Shown: positions 26,473 to 36,321 of the stretch, one piece after another
Position numbering within the stretch: the first letter of the stretch is position 1
Layout: each line of letters opens with the position of its first letter
From: Marinobacter litoralis
GTDB lineage: Bacteria > Pseudomonadota > Gammaproteobacteria > Pseudomonadales > Oleiphilaceae
Direction: 5' to 3'
Assembly: GCF_016427555.1 (NCBI RefSeq)
Contig: NZ_JAELVS010000004.1
Location: forward strand, 124,001 to 188,000
DNA length: 64,000 nt
Notes under the pieces: generated by a model
What the model was told of the DNA's origin: nothing
Seen by the model: the letters and a program-made list of their open reading frames with translations, nothing else
Databases searched by the model: none
Translations under genes and position numbers: made by a program

Positions 26473-28410
26473 CTATTCGGAAACTTCTCCCCCCAGCCCT
26501 TGAATCAAATAATCTGCAAGAGTTTTATACACATAGCTCAGTTGTGCGAATGCAACTCCGGCCCTTTCCTGGACCGGCACCCCGCATGTCGAGGCCGCAC
26601 CGGCACGCCTCAGTTCGGCCTGATGAATGTAGTTTACAGTTTCAGCAGTTACATCATCGTGGCCCAAAGCCGGATAGGATAAATGCCACTGGAACGCGCC
26701 ATCCACAGAATCTACCCGGGCAAGACTTGCAGCGGCCGAGTTTTGCACAGGGTATTTGAGGAGCCGCTGCACCTGCAGCTCATCCGGTGATTCGTCTGAA
26801 CTGCTGTAGCGGCGGTCATCGTACTCATAAATACGATCGTACTCGTTTGCCTCCTCAGAAAGAGTCGCTCCGAACAGCCGGGTGACATAAGCATTTTCCG
26901 GGACAACCGGCTCATCGTCGCTACGGGCCGGGTCGCAGACATCACCGGCTGCAGCAGCTTTAAAGATCACCGAGCGCTCTACAAACTCACCACTTTCAAT
27001 GCGGTATCCACTGACCTGACTGTCACCCTTCAATTCGGCCGGAGAATTCTCGACAACCAGCGAGATTACCTTGTCTGGTTGCCCTGAAACAGTTTCAACA
27101 ACGGCGCTCCCGTCTGTCCAGCTCCATTCTATTTCAGCGCTTCCATCCAGTTCCGTGCTGTCTGGTTCAATGCCCCGGGTAACCTTATGGCACAGGGTGA
27201 CGGTGTCAAAGTATGCACGTTTATTTGGCCAATCGAATACGATGCGTTCGTGAACACCACCCTGTTCGTAAAGTTCCTGACCTTGATCAGACAAGGCCGC
27301 TGCGGGCAACCACTGTGTATTCAGCGCCGCCATGTCGCCATCTACTTTCACCAGCCGCATCACCTCCGGCAACGAAGGCTCCATGCAACCCCGGCTGGAA
27401 ACCGACAACAGCTGCCCACCTTCGGAGTAGTCGAACACCAGCTCGGCTGAGAGGCTCAGATCTCTCGCGGGCAACGTACTGGAGCGATCAGAGTGCGCGG
27501 CAATAGTGACGCCGGTTAAAAGCACTGGGTTACTCAGCTCGATGGGAACAACCGGTAAACCCACTGCGCCGGCATCCACATTGGCATAATTGCCCCCGGT
27601 TGCCGCGGCATCCACCAGCTGCATCACCTCTGCGGCATTCTGAACCAACGAAATCCCGAGCAACTTCACCGACTCCGATGACAAGAAACGCTCTGTACCA
27701 TCACCGCTACGTTCCGCCAGCAGCGCGTTGTAGTCATCCGGAATCTGGCTGGCCATAAAGCGGGCCAGAGCTCGGGCGTAGGCATGCGCCCGGTCATCGC
27801 TGGAGAGCACATAATCTTTCAACAAGTTCAGCCCGCCCAGATCGGCATAGCGCTCTGGCGAAACAGTACCAAGCTCTGGGCTAATGGAATTCCCAACGAC
27901 TGCGCGGTAGCGGGCCAGTGTGGTCAGCGGGGTTACGTTGGTCACGCCGGGGCTGGCGGACATCAGGTAAGCCCGGGCCACTGCAACCTCACCGTTACGG
28001 GTTTCTTCCAGCGTTTTACCGGGCAACGCCAGCGCAAACAGGGGGTAATCCCTGGGATCTAAATCCTTGCCCAGAGTATCCGGAACATCAAACTCAGTGA
28101 TGTCGAGCTCAAAACGCCCGCCAGCAACGGTCATGGCCGTAGGCTCGCCGTTGGCCAGCGTGTACGTCTCACCGCTCGCCAACGAAACCTCGAGCGGGCC
28201 CTTGCTGTATTGCCCATCGCCATCCAGATCCAGCCACACGCGAGCGTTTCGCAGGTAGCCGTCAATAACCCGCCCCGAATACGGTGTCGGCTTGCTGTAA
28301 CTCACACCATCAAAATCACGGCCATCTACCGGCAGCTGGTCGGACTCTTCACCACATCCGGCGAGCATCAACGTCAACAGGGGAACGGAAAGACTGAGCA
28401 AGCGTTTCAT
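26473..28410 (-). CDS. Large lipoprotein of unknown function with a calcium-loop-like motif
   Basis: 645 residues from ATG 28410. Signal peptide with lipobox LAGC (C19), so lipid-anchored. Just after it, SGRVIDGYLRNARVWLDLDG introduces a DxDxDG-type loop (D61-L-D-G-D-G), a pattern often seen at the start of bacterial surface/adhesin lipoproteins. The rest is a predicted beta-rich exported protein with four further Cys residues (CMEPSL, LCHKV, VCDPARS, STCGVPV) that could pair in the periplasm. No enzymatic motif seen. Neighbours (acyl-CoA dehydrogenase, tRNA-Leu) do not help. I do not recognise a family. Confidence 0.6.
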   Translation of the reverse strand: MKRLLSLSVPLLTLMLAGCGEESDQLPVDGRDFDGVSYSKPTPYSGRVIDGYLRNARVWLDLDGDGQYSKGPLEVSLASGETYTLANGEPTAMTVAGGRFELDITEFDVPDTLGKDLDPRDYPLFALALPGKTLEETRNGEVAVARAYLMSASPGVTNVTPLTTLARYRAVVGNSISPELGTVSPERYADLGGLNLLKDYVLSSDDRAHAYARALARFMASQIPDDYNALLAERSGDGTERFLSSESVKLLGISLVQNAAEVMQLVDAAATGGNYANVDAGAVGLPVVPIELSNPVLLTGVTIAAHSDRSSTLPARDLSLSAELVFDYSEGGQLLSVSSRGCMEPSLPEVMRLVKVDGDMAALNTQWLPAAALSDQGQELYEQGGVHERIVFDWPNKRAYFDTVTLCHKVTRGIEPDSTELDGSAEIEWSWTDGSAVVETVSGQPDKVISLVVENSPAELKGDSQVSGYRIESGEFVERSVIFKAAAAGDVCDPARSDDEPVVPENAYVTRLFGATLSEEANEYDRIYEYDDRRYSSSDESPDELQVQRLLKYPVQNSAAASLARVDSVDGAFQWHLSYPALGHDDVTAETVNYIHQAELRRAGAASTCGVPVQERAGVAFAQLSYVYKTLADYLIQGLGGEVSE

Positions 28411-28552
28411 CACGGCAACCATTTATCCTTGTTAGAAGGTTGTGCCGTTACTGTAGGGAATACCGAAGCAGGAGACCTTGACCGGCTTGGCAAATTGTAA
28501 AGTTTGGTAAACGACAGACCTGATTACTCAAAGCCTGTCGTCAGGAGGAATA

Positions 28553-29692
28553 TTAGAACGAGCGGGCGACGATTTCTTTCATGATTTCGTTGGTGCCGGC
28601 ATAGATCCGCTGTACACGTGAGTCGGCCCAGGCGCGAGCAATCGGGTACTCCCACATATAACCGTAACCACCGTGCAGCTGCACGCACTCGTCCATGACT
28701 TTGCACTGCAGGTCAGTGGTGTGCTGTTTGAGCATGGCCGCCGTTGGAATGTCCAACTTCTTCTCCAGGTGCAGCTCCAGGCAGCGATCCGTGAACACGC
28801 GAGCAGCCGTGATCTCCGCTTTTAGTTCCGCCAGTTTGAAACGGGTATTCTGGAACGCCACCACCGGTTTACCAAACGCTTTCCGCTCTTTCACGTAATC
28901 CAGAGTCCACTGCCAAGCGGCTTCCGAAGCCGCCACCGCCGTGAGCGCCACTTGCAGTCGCTCTGCCGGCAACTCGCTCATCAACTGAACAAAACCGTGC
29001 CCCTCGCGACCACCCAACAGATTGCCTGCTGGCACTTTTACGTCCTGAAAGAAAAGCTCCGAGGTGTCCTGCGCCTTCATTCCAACCTTGTTCAGGTTCT
29101 GCCCCTTCTCGAACCCCTCAGAAGCAGACTCAACAATGAACAGGCTGGTGCCTTTAGCGCCTTCTTTGGGATCGGTTTTCGCAACCACGACAACCAAATC
29201 CGCTAACTGACCATTGGTAATGAAGGTTTTGGAACCGTTCAGAAGATAGTGATCGCCATCTTGGATGGCCGTGGTTTTCACGCCCTGCAAGTCGGAACCG
29301 GCACCCGGCTCGGTCATCGCAATCGCGCCTACCATTTCCCCGGAAGCCAGCTTGGGCAGGTAATGGGCTTTTTGTTCTTCAGTGCCGTAATTATAGATAT
29401 AAGGGGCGACGATATCCGAGTGAAGGCTCCAGCCGATGCCTGTCAAACCGCCTCTGGCCACTTCTTCCATGACCACAGCGGAATAGCGGAAATCTGCTCC
29501 GACTCCGCCGTATTCTTCGGGCAAAGTCGGGCAAAGGAAGCCCAGTTCACCGGCCTTGTGCCAGATTTCGCGGCTGACTTGGCCGTCTTTTTCCCATTGC
29601 TCGTGATGAGGCGCCGCCTCTTGTTCGAGAAACTTACGAACGGAATCCCGAAAACCTTCAAGATCGGCATCAAACAGAGTACGTGGAATCAT
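28553..29692 (-). CDS. Acyl-CoA dehydrogenase (long-chain / isovaleryl-like)
   Basis: 379-residue FAD enzyme that oxidises acyl-CoA to enoyl-CoA. Signatures: GAIAMTEPGAGSDLQGVKT (FAD contact), HGGYGYMWEYPIARAWAD and IYAGTNEIMKEIV at the end. The medium-chain catalytic Glu of IYEGT is Ala here; instead SELPAERLQ matches the segment that carries the base in long-chain and isovaleryl-CoA enzymes. Start at ATG 29692 with GAGG upstream; the longer frame to 29764 is not conserved. No ETF or beta-oxidation genes adjoin it. Confidence 0.88.
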   Translation of the reverse strand: MIPRTLFDADLEGFRDSVRKFLEQEAAPHHEQWEKDGQVSREIWHKAGELGFLCPTLPEEYGGVGADFRYSAVVMEEVARGGLTGIGWSLHSDIVAPYIYNYGTEEQKAHYLPKLASGEMVGAIAMTEPGAGSDLQGVKTTAIQDGDHYLLNGSKTFITNGQLADLVVVVAKTDPKEGAKGTSLFIVESASEGFEKGQNLNKVGMKAQDTSELFFQDVKVPAGNLLGGREGHGFVQLMSELPAERLQVALTAVAASEAAWQWTLDYVKERKAFGKPVVAFQNTRFKLAELKAEITAARVFTDRCLELHLEKKLDIPTAAMLKQHTTDLQCKVMDECVQLHGGYGYMWEYPIARAWADSRVQRIYAGTNEIMKEIVARSF

Positions 29693-29823
29693 GGCAGAAC
29701 CTCGTGTGTCGAGTGGCTTGTTATTGTCTTCAACCAGTCTGTGACGAGGGCGCCGCGCACTCAATGGTGAAAACCATCAATCGCTTTGGCCAAAACCAAC
29801 GCTGGCCGTGCCGAAGCTGCGAG

Positions 29824-30438
29824 TTATTTTTCACCCCAGCGCGGGACCAGAGTTTGCGGAAAGCCCAGATGGTCCAGAATCCGCGCCACCATGAAGTCCA
29901 CCAAATCATCAATCGATTGCGGTTTGTGATAAAACCCGGGGCTCGCCGGCATGATGACGGCACCCATGCGGGTAAGCTTGAGCATATTATCGAGGTGCAC
30001 TTCTGAATAGGGGGATTCCCGCAGCACCAAAATCAGCGGCCGACGCTCTTTCAGCGCCACATCACCTGCGCGTTCAATGAGGTTATTGCTGGCACCGGTG
30101 GCCAGCGCCGAGAGCGTGCCGGTACTGCAGGGACAAATCACCAGCGGAGCTTTTTCGCCCGACCCGGACGCAGGGGCTGAAAACCAGTCTTCACGGCCAA
30201 ACACCTGAATCTGGCCCTCGTCGGCACCGGCGTATGCGGTAAACGAGTCGGCCATAGCAGGCGGCGAGCCCGGCAGGCGGAAGTCGGTTTCAGTGGCAAT
30301 CACCACCTGCGCTGCGCGGCTGACCATCACGTTCACCCGGCAACCATTGGCCACCAGGCACTGAATCAATCGCAGCGCATACTGGGCGCCAGAAGCACCG
30401 GTGATAGCAAGATTAACGACCTGAGGTGCCTCAGCCAC
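29824..30438 (-). CDS. ubiX: Flavin prenyltransferase UbiX
   Basis: Makes the prenylated FMN cofactor of UbiD-type decarboxylases for ubiquinone synthesis. 204 residues from GTG 30438. N-terminal AITGASGAQYALRL nucleotide fold, PCSTGTLSALATG, and RPLILVLRESPYSEVHLDNM are family blocks. The GTG overlaps the mpl stop by eight bases, so ubiX is translated from the mpl transcript. The longer frame from 30489 lies inside mpl. Confidence 0.92.
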   Translation of the reverse strand: MAEAPQVVNLAITGASGAQYALRLIQCLVANGCRVNVMVSRAAQVVIATETDFRLPGSPPAMADSFTAYAGADEGQIQVFGREDWFSAPASGSGEKAPLVICPCSTGTLSALATGASNNLIERAGDVALKERRPLILVLRESPYSEVHLDNMLKLTRMGAVIMPASPGFYHKPQSIDDLVDFMVARILDHLGFPQTLVPRWGEK

Positions 30439-31825
30439 GCACTTTCTCCAATTCGGCGACCAGTTTGCGGTGAATACCACCAAAACCACCGTTGCTCATG
30501 ATGACAATGTGGCAGGTTTCCGGCAGTTGTTCCAATGCTCGGGCGATCAGCGTCTCGACGGAATTCTCAACGCTGTGATGATCCAGCTCGCCGTGTTCTG
30601 CCCGCCAGCTTTCGACCAGCTCCGGCAACCAATCCATATCGCTGAGGTTACCCCACAACACACGGTCTGCTGCGGCGGCACTGGGGATCAGGGTTTGCTG
30701 GTGCACACCCTGCTTCATGGTGTTGGAACGCGGTTCGATGATCGCCAGAATGGGTTCGTCGCCTACCTGATTCCGCAGCCCTTCCAGGGTCAGGGCAATG
30801 GCAGTGGGATGATGGGCAAAGTCATCGTATACGGTCACGCCACCAACCTCCCCCACTCGTTCCATGCGGCGTTTTACGCCGGAGAACCGGCACAGGGCGG
30901 CCACTGCATGATCCGGCGTCACGCCCACATGGCGCGCAGCGGCAATGGCCGAGAGCGCGTTACGAACGTTGTGTTGACCGGTCAGATTCCACTTCAATAC
31001 CGCCACCGGCTGCTCATGGTGAATCACCATAAACTGGCTGCCGTCTTCCCGTAGGAGTTCCGCGCGCCAGTCGGTGGTACGGGATATTTCGCTACCAATG
31101 GCGGTGTCCTGAACCGGGCTCCAGCACCCCATGTCCAACGCACGATCTAAATGCTGATCAACAGCGGGGCGAATGATCAGTCCTTGCGACGGCACTGTTC
31201 GCACCACATGGTGGAATTGACGCTCTATCGCTTCAACGCTGTCGAAAATATCCGCGTGATCGTATTCCAGATTGTTCAGGATCAAGGTATTCGGGCGGTA
31301 ATGAATAAACTTGGAGCGTTTGTCGAAAAACGCGCTGTCGTATTCATCGGCTTCGATGACAAAGAAATCACTGGTGCCTAACCGCGCAGACACCGGAAAA
31401 TCCTGCGGCACACCACCGACCAGATAACCGGCATCGAACCCGGCCTGATCCAGAATCCACAACAGCATCGAGGTGGTGGTGGTTTTGCCATGGGTGCCGG
31501 CCACCGCCATCACCCAGCGATGCCTCAGCACTTCCCGAGACAACCATTCGGGGCCAGACATGTAATCAATGCCGCGATTAAGCACGGCTTCTACTTCCAC
31601 ATTACCCCGGGACATGGCGTTGCCGATCAGTACCAAATCTGGCTTCGGCTCCAGATTTTCCACCCGGTAGCCTTCCATCAGCGCTATACCTTGGGCCTCA
31701 AGCTGGGTGCTCATGGGGGGATAAACACCTTGGTCGGAACCGGTCACGGTATGACCCAATTCCCGCGCGATCACGGCCAAACTGCCCATGAACGTGCCAC
31801 AGATGCCCAAAATATGTATATGCAT
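30431..31825 (-). CDS. mpl: UDP-N-acetylmuramate:L-Ala-D-Glu-meso-DAP ligase
   Basis: Recycles the murein tripeptide by joining it directly to UDP-MurNAc. 464 residues with the Mur-ligase ATP loop AGTHGKTTTTSM, EADEYDSAFFDKRSKF and the C-terminal FAHHPTAIALTLEGLR block that identifies Mpl rather than MurC. The meso-DAP specificity is inferred from the family. Divergent from pfkA-like gene; overlapped by ubiX downstream. Confidence 0.95.
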   Translation of the reverse strand: MHIHILGICGTFMGSLAVIARELGHTVTGSDQGVYPPMSTQLEAQGIALMEGYRVENLEPKPDLVLIGNAMSRGNVEVEAVLNRGIDYMSGPEWLSREVLRHRWVMAVAGTHGKTTTTSMLLWILDQAGFDAGYLVGGVPQDFPVSARLGTSDFFVIEADEYDSAFFDKRSKFIHYRPNTLILNNLEYDHADIFDSVEAIERQFHHVVRTVPSQGLIIRPAVDQHLDRALDMGCWSPVQDTAIGSEISRTTDWRAELLREDGSQFMVIHHEQPVAVLKWNLTGQHNVRNALSAIAAARHVGVTPDHAVAALCRFSGVKRRMERVGEVGGVTVYDDFAHHPTAIALTLEGLRNQVGDEPILAIIEPRSNTMKQGVHQQTLIPSAAAADRVLWGNLSDMDWLPELVESWRAEHGELDHHSVENSVETLIARALEQLPETCHIVIMSNGGFGGIHRKLVAELEKVRG

Positions 31826-31969
31826 TAGGGTATTGCCTCCGATTTGAATCCTGCCAAGCCTCTACCATACTTTCTGCGGGGTCAAGAGTCGGCATCCCCT
31901 CATGAAAAACGACCGAGTTTGGCGTATCATTCGCGCCAACTTTGAACCAGCAGGAGGCTTGAGCCCGCG

Positions 31970-33232
31970 ATGGCCATCAAGAACGCATTTTATGCCCAGT
32001 CTGGCGGGGTAACCGCCGTCATTAATGCCAGTGCATGCGGTGTTATTCAAACCGCACGCAAGTACCCGGATCTGATCGGCAAAGTATACGCCGGCCGCAA
32101 CGGTATCATCGGTGCACTGACCGAAGAACTGATCGATACCAGCCTGGAATCTGATGAAGACATTCAGGCGCTGATCCATACACCGGGCGGTGCGTTCGGC
32201 TCTTGCCGCTACAAGCTGAAGAACTTCTCTGAAAACCAGCGTGAATACGAGCGCCTGATCGAAGTTTTCCGCGCTCACGACATCGGCTACTTCTTCTATA
32301 ACGGCGGTGGTGACTCCCAGGATACCGCTTATAAGGTGTCACAGCTGGCCGACAAAATGGGCTACCCCATTACCTGTATCGGCGTGCCGAAAACGGTCGA
32401 TAACGACCTGCCGTTCACCGATTGCTGCCCGGGCTTCGGCTCCGTAGGCAAATACATCGCCACCTCAACGCTGGAAGCCAGCCTGGACATCAAGTCCATG
32501 TGTGAAACGTCCACCAAGGTGTTCATTCTGGAAGTGATGGGCCGCCACGCTGGCTGGATCGCCGCTGCCGGTGGATTGGCTGGCCAGGAAGAAGGCGAGC
32601 CGCCTCACATCATCCTGTTCCCGGAAATCCCGTTCGACCGCGAGAAGTTCCTGGCGCGTGTTGATCAGTGCGTGAAAGACTACGGTTACTGCGTGGTTGT
32701 AGCCTCTGAAGGTGCCCAGTACGACGATGGCCGCTTTGTTGCCGATGCCGGCGCTAAAGATGCCTTCGGCCACACCCAGTTGGGCGGTGTCGCTCCGGCT
32801 CTGGCGAACATGGTCAGACAAGCTCTGGGCCACAAGTACCACTGGGCCGTTGCTGATTACCTGCAGCGTTCCGCTCGTCACATTGCATCCGCCACAGACG
32901 TAGAGCAGGCTTACGCAGTGGGTGAAGCAGCCGTAGAAATGGCTCTCGCTGGCAAGCAGGCCTTGATGCCCACCATCGTGCGCGATCAGGCCAAGCCTTA
33001 CCGCTGGTCGATCGGCGAAGCCAATCTGAGCGAAGTGGCGAACCAGGAAAAGAAAATGCCCATCCATTACATTACGGATGACGGCTTCGGCATTACCCAG
33101 GAATGCCGCGACTACCTGCAGCCGCTGATTGAAGGTGAAAACTTCCCACCGTTCGAAAACGGCCTGCCGAAGGTTGCCAAACTGAAGAATCAGCTGGTTG
33201 AGAAAAAGCTGAAGACAGAGTTCAAAATCTGA
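31970..33232 (+). CDS. 6-phosphofructokinase, pyrophosphate-dependent type
   Basis: 420 residues. The phosphoryl-donor loop reads GGGDS (G112-S116), with Asp at the second-last position where ATP enzymes have Gly (GGDGS). The substrate loop is PKTVDND with K141; ATP enzymes have GTIDND. Both features mark the PPi-dependent class, which works reversibly in glycolysis. The usual magnesium-binding Asp of GGDG is Gly here, a known variation of some PPi enzymes that I did not verify. SEGAQYDDGR and MGRHAGWIAAAGGL are conserved. AGGAGG precedes the ATG. A strong terminator follows. Confidence 0.85.
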   Translation: MAIKNAFYAQSGGVTAVINASACGVIQTARKYPDLIGKVYAGRNGIIGALTEELIDTSLESDEDIQALIHTPGGAFGSCRYKLKNFSENQREYERLIEVFRAHDIGYFFYNGGGDSQDTAYKVSQLADKMGYPITCIGVPKTVDNDLPFTDCCPGFGSVGKYIATSTLEASLDIKSMCETSTKVFILEVMGRHAGWIAAAGGLAGQEEGEPPHIILFPEIPFDREKFLARVDQCVKDYGYCVVVASEGAQYDDGRFVADAGAKDAFGHTQLGGVAPALANMVRQALGHKYHWAVADYLQRSARHIASATDVEQAYAVGEAAVEMALAGKQALMPTIVRDQAKPYRWSIGEANLSEVANQEKKMPIHYITDDGFGITQECRDYLQPLIEGENFPPFENGLPKVAKLKNQLVEKKLKTEFKI

Positions 33233-33248
33233 TCAGCAACCCTGAACG

Positions 33249-33287
33249 AAAAAAGCCCGGCTACTGACCAGTAACCGGGCTTTTTTT
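33249..33287. terminator. Bidirectional terminator between the phosphofructokinase and glutaredoxin genes
   Basis: AAAAAAGCCCGG ... CCGGGCTTTTTTT with an 11-bp stem (one mismatch) and A/T runs on both sides. It serves the convergent genes on either side. Confidence 0.92.
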
Positions 33288-33318
33288 CGATCAAAACATA
33301 CCTCAATGGGCTGTGTTC

Positions 33319-33561
33319 TCAGGCTCCGCGCTGGCGCACGTAGGCAAAAAACTCATCACAGCCACCCACATACTCAGACCCCACCAGAATCTGCGGCACC
33401 GTGTGAACCGGCTGACCAATCCGTTCAGCCACATCCTGCTTGCTCAAACCCTGCTCGACCATATCAATCCAGGTGTACGGCATGTTCTGGGACTCGCACA
33501 GGGCTTTGGCTCGCAAACAAAACCCACAGCTTGCACGCCCGTATATTGTGACTTGTTCCAT
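33319..33561 (-). CDS. grxC: Glutaredoxin (GrxC-like, CGFC active site)
   Basis: 80 residues: MEQVTIYGRASCGFC start with redox pair C12/C15, then TVPQILVGSEYVGGCDEF containing the cis-Pro glutathione-binding loop. The motif is CGFC rather than the common CPYC; the dithiol is kept. GGAGG lies six bases before the ATG at 33561. Confidence 0.92.
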   Translation of the reverse strand: MEQVTIYGRASCGFCLRAKALCESQNMPYTWIDMVEQGLSKQDVAERIGQPVHTVPQILVGSEYVGGCDEFFAYVRQRGA

Positions 33562-33709
33562 AACAACCTCCTGCAACAAGGACTAAACCTTGTGATGAAT
33601 AAGACAGTAACTGTATCTGCACCAAATGATGCCACGCGCAGAACAATTTAAAAATTGATCCTGCGCATAATGCTCATAGTAAGTACCGATACTTAGCAGG
33701 TGGTCGAAC

Positions 33710-35836
33710 TCAGGTTTTCAGGCGCTTTAACTCACCGCCCAGAACCTCGACTTGCCCATCGAGCGCTTCGCCACTTTGACGAACCCGCTGGGCCAGTTCC
33801 CGCAGATCCGTAGCGGCATCACCGATCTGGGTCAGGTTGCGGTTGATCTCCTCACTCACCGAGCTTTGCTCTTCAGCAGCGGTGGCCACTTGGGTCACGT
33901 GTTCGACAATCACACCAATGCGATCCACCACGGTGGCCAGGGAATGAGCCGCTTCCTGAGTGCCATCGACAGCACCGGACGCACGGCTCACACCGTGTTG
34001 AATCACCGATACGGCACCGCTGACATCGCCTTTCAGGGAATCAATCATCGTGCTGATTTCGTCGGTGGATTCTCGGGTTTTCGAGGCCAGGCTGCGAACT
34101 TCGTCCGCCACTACTGCAAACCCACGGCCCTGTTCGCCCGCGCGGGCAGCCTCGATGGCCGCGTTCAAGGCCAGTAAATTCGTCTGCTCTGCGATGCCAC
34201 GAATCACCTCGATAATCCGGTTTATCTCTTCGCTGCGCTGTTCCACATGCCCGATCGCCGAGCTTGCCTGCCCCATATCGTTGGCCAGCGCATCCACCTC
34301 TTTCACGGCTGCGCCCAGCGTGTCTTGGGTAAACTGGATGCCGTCGCGGGCAGCACGGGCATTGTCCGCCGCCTCGCCGGCGAAACCGGCCACCTCACCA
34401 GCCGCTGCGGACATTTCATTCATGGCCGTGACCACACTGTCGATATCGCCGTGCTGCTGACCGGTTTGGTCATCTATATCCCGGCTGACCGCCCCCATAT
34501 CGGTGGCCTGGGCTCGCACTTTGATGTTGACCTCTTTCAGGTCTCTGATCATGTCCCTCAGGCGGGTGAGAAACTGGTTGAACCCGCCGGCGAGTTCGAT
34601 GAGTTCCGCGTGGGTATCAATATTCAGTTCTCGGGTCAGATCACCTTCCGCACTGGCCAGATTCTGCATCCGGTCGCGGATGGTATTCAGCGGCCGGGTA
34701 ACCGAACGAACCAACAAAATCAGCAACGCTATGGCCACCAGCACGACAATCGAGGCCACCACTGCCTGCCGCACCGCCGTGCTTGCAACCTCGCCCGACA
34801 ACAAACCGGTGAGGTCATTCACGCTGGCAAGAGCCACCTCTCGCGGCAGCTCGATCAATAACGACCACTCGCTACCCGATAGCGCGACTTTAACCGGGTG
34901 TGCCACCGCCAGCGTCTGGCCATCATCGAGACGACCATCCTTTTTATGCAGGTTGGTCAATGTCGGCGCCAGTTCCGGCAAAGCTTCCTGCAATGGTCGC
35001 CCCAAATGCCGCTGATAATGGCTGGATGCGGCAATAAGCCCTCGCTCGCTCAGCAGCGTCACTCTCGACTCTCCGTCATACAGGCTTTGGCTCAGGTTCT
35101 TTACCATAGCCTGTAACGTGGTGAGATTGATGTCGATGCCGACCACACCAGCGAACTGATCCTCTCTCAACACCGGCACAATCAGGCTGGTCATCAGCTC
35201 GGAATACCCCTGCTCGATTTCGTAATCGTAGGGCTCCAACAAGCAGGGATTGAGAGAGTCCATCGCACACAGATACCACTCCGCCTCGCGATCACCAAAC
35301 TCATTGCGAGCACTTAAATACTTTTCCGACGGGTCCTCCGTTCGGTTGAATTCAATCTCACCCTGCGGATTTCGAAAATAATAAATATCCAGTGTGCCTT
35401 CGTCGCTGCTGTGCTCGGCAGCGCCGTCTTTGAAAAACTCATCCAGCCCATCGTAGGCGTTCGGCTCAAACTGGGCGTAGATGGCGCTCATATCAGATTG
35501 CTCCGCCAGAACAGCCCGAAGCACATCCTGCAGCGCCCACCGGCTCATAGGTCCGAACTTGTCGTCTTCTATGTTTTGACGGATCAGAACGCCGAGTGTT
35601 TCCGGTGTTTGGTAGGCGGCTTCAAACTTGCCGGCCACTCGTTCACCATACTGGCCAGCAGTTGCACTGAGCTGGTCCATCACAATACCCTGCACGGTAG
35701 CGCGTGTTTCATCCGACAGGCGCGCTTTCATGGCCCCCAATGACCACTGGGCCGTCAAAACGATGCTAAGGCTGAGCAGCAATAACAGCGCGATCACAAA
35801 GCCATATAGCTTATAGCGGAGCGAAAGGTGTTTCAT
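33710..35836 (-). CDS. Methyl-accepting chemotaxis protein with periplasmic dCache-like sensor
   Basis: 708 residues. N-terminal membrane helix ([20 protein letters not shown]), a periplasmic sensor of about 330 residues that includes a Cache-type core ([15 protein letters not shown]), a second membrane helix ([18 protein letters not shown]), HAMP domain, and a cytoplasmic coiled coil with the conserved signalling hairpin ([20 protein letters not shown], then [12 protein letters not shown]). The ligand is unknown. No che genes nearby, so an orphan receptor in the usual sense. No CheR-tethering pentapeptide is visible at the C-terminus. Confidence 0.92.
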   Translation of the reverse strand: MKHLSLRYKLYGFVIALLLLLSLSIVLTAQWSLGAMKARLSDETRATVQGIVMDQLSATAGQYGERVAGKFEAAYQTPETLGVLIRQNIEDDKFGPMSRWALQDVLRAVLAEQSDMSAIYAQFEPNAYDGLDEFFKDGAAEHSSDEGTLDIYYFRNPQGEIEFNRTEDPSEKYLSARNEFGDREAEWYLCAMDSLNPCLLEPYDYEIEQGYSELMTSLIVPVLREDQFAGVVGIDINLTTLQAMVKNLSQSLYDGESRVTLLSERGLIAASSHYQRHLGRPLQEALPELAPTLTNLHKKDGRLDDGQTLAVAHPVKVALSGSEWSLLIELPREVALASVNDLTGLLSGEVASTAVRQAVVASIVVLVAIALLILLVRSVTRPLNTIRDRMQNLASAEGDLTRELNIDTHAELIELAGGFNQFLTRLRDMIRDLKEVNIKVRAQATDMGAVSRDIDDQTGQQHGDIDSVVTAMNEMSAAAGEVAGFAGEAADNARAARDGIQFTQDTLGAAVKEVDALANDMGQASSAIGHVEQRSEEINRIIEVIRGIAEQTNLLALNAAIEAARAGEQGRGFAVVADEVRSLASKTRESTDEISTMIDSLKGDVSGAVSVIQHGVSRASGAVDGTQEAAHSLATVVDRIGVIVEHVTQVATAAEEQSSVSEEINRNLTQIGDAATDLRELAQRVRQSGEALDGQVEVLGGELKRLKT

Positions 35837-35893
35837 AGAAACCAAAACCTATTAAAGTAAGCGTTAAAACCCATAGTAGAGCATGGAGCGCCC

Positions 35894-36319
35894 ATGGCGT
35901 ACCTCACCCTGTTTTTGACATCTTTCGCAGCCGCCACGCTGCTGCCTGCGTACTCAGAGATACTGCTGGGCACATTGGCGAATCAAGGGTTGCCGCTGTT
36001 CTGGTTATGGCTGTCAGCCACCCTCGGCAATACATTGGGTTCTGTTATTAATGGGCTTATCGGCCGGCAGGTGGATCGCTTTAAAGACAAACGGTGGTTT
36101 CCGGTCAGCGAGATGCAATTGCACAAAGCCCGAAACCGTTTTAACCGTTACGGGCAATGGTCACTTTTGCTTGGCTGGTTGCCGCTAGGCGGGGATGCCC
36201 TGACACTCATCGGGGGCGTCATGCGAGTGCCCTGGCTTAACTTTATTGTTTTGGTGGGAATCGGTAAAGGCCTTCGCTACGCCCTCGTGATCTGGGCGGT
36301 CGAGAAAGCCTTCAGCTAG
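35894..36319 (+). CDS. YqaA-family membrane protein (VTT/DedA-like)
   Basis: 141 residues with four hydrophobic segments. FAAATLLPAYSEILLGTL, ATLGNTLGSVINGLIGR and WSLLLGWLPLGGDALTLIGG match the short YqaA branch of the DedA/VTT lipid-transport superfamily. Role inferred: phospholipid or carrier-lipid movement; untested for this branch. Convergent with the ABC1 kinase with only two bases between the genes. Confidence 0.8.
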   Translation: MAYLTLFLTSFAAATLLPAYSEILLGTLANQGLPLFWLWLSATLGNTLGSVINGLIGRQVDRFKDKRWFPVSEMQLHKARNRFNRYGQWSLLLGWLPLGGDALTLIGGVMRVPWLNFIVLVGIGKGLRYALVIWAVEKAFS

Positions 36320-36321
36320 CC

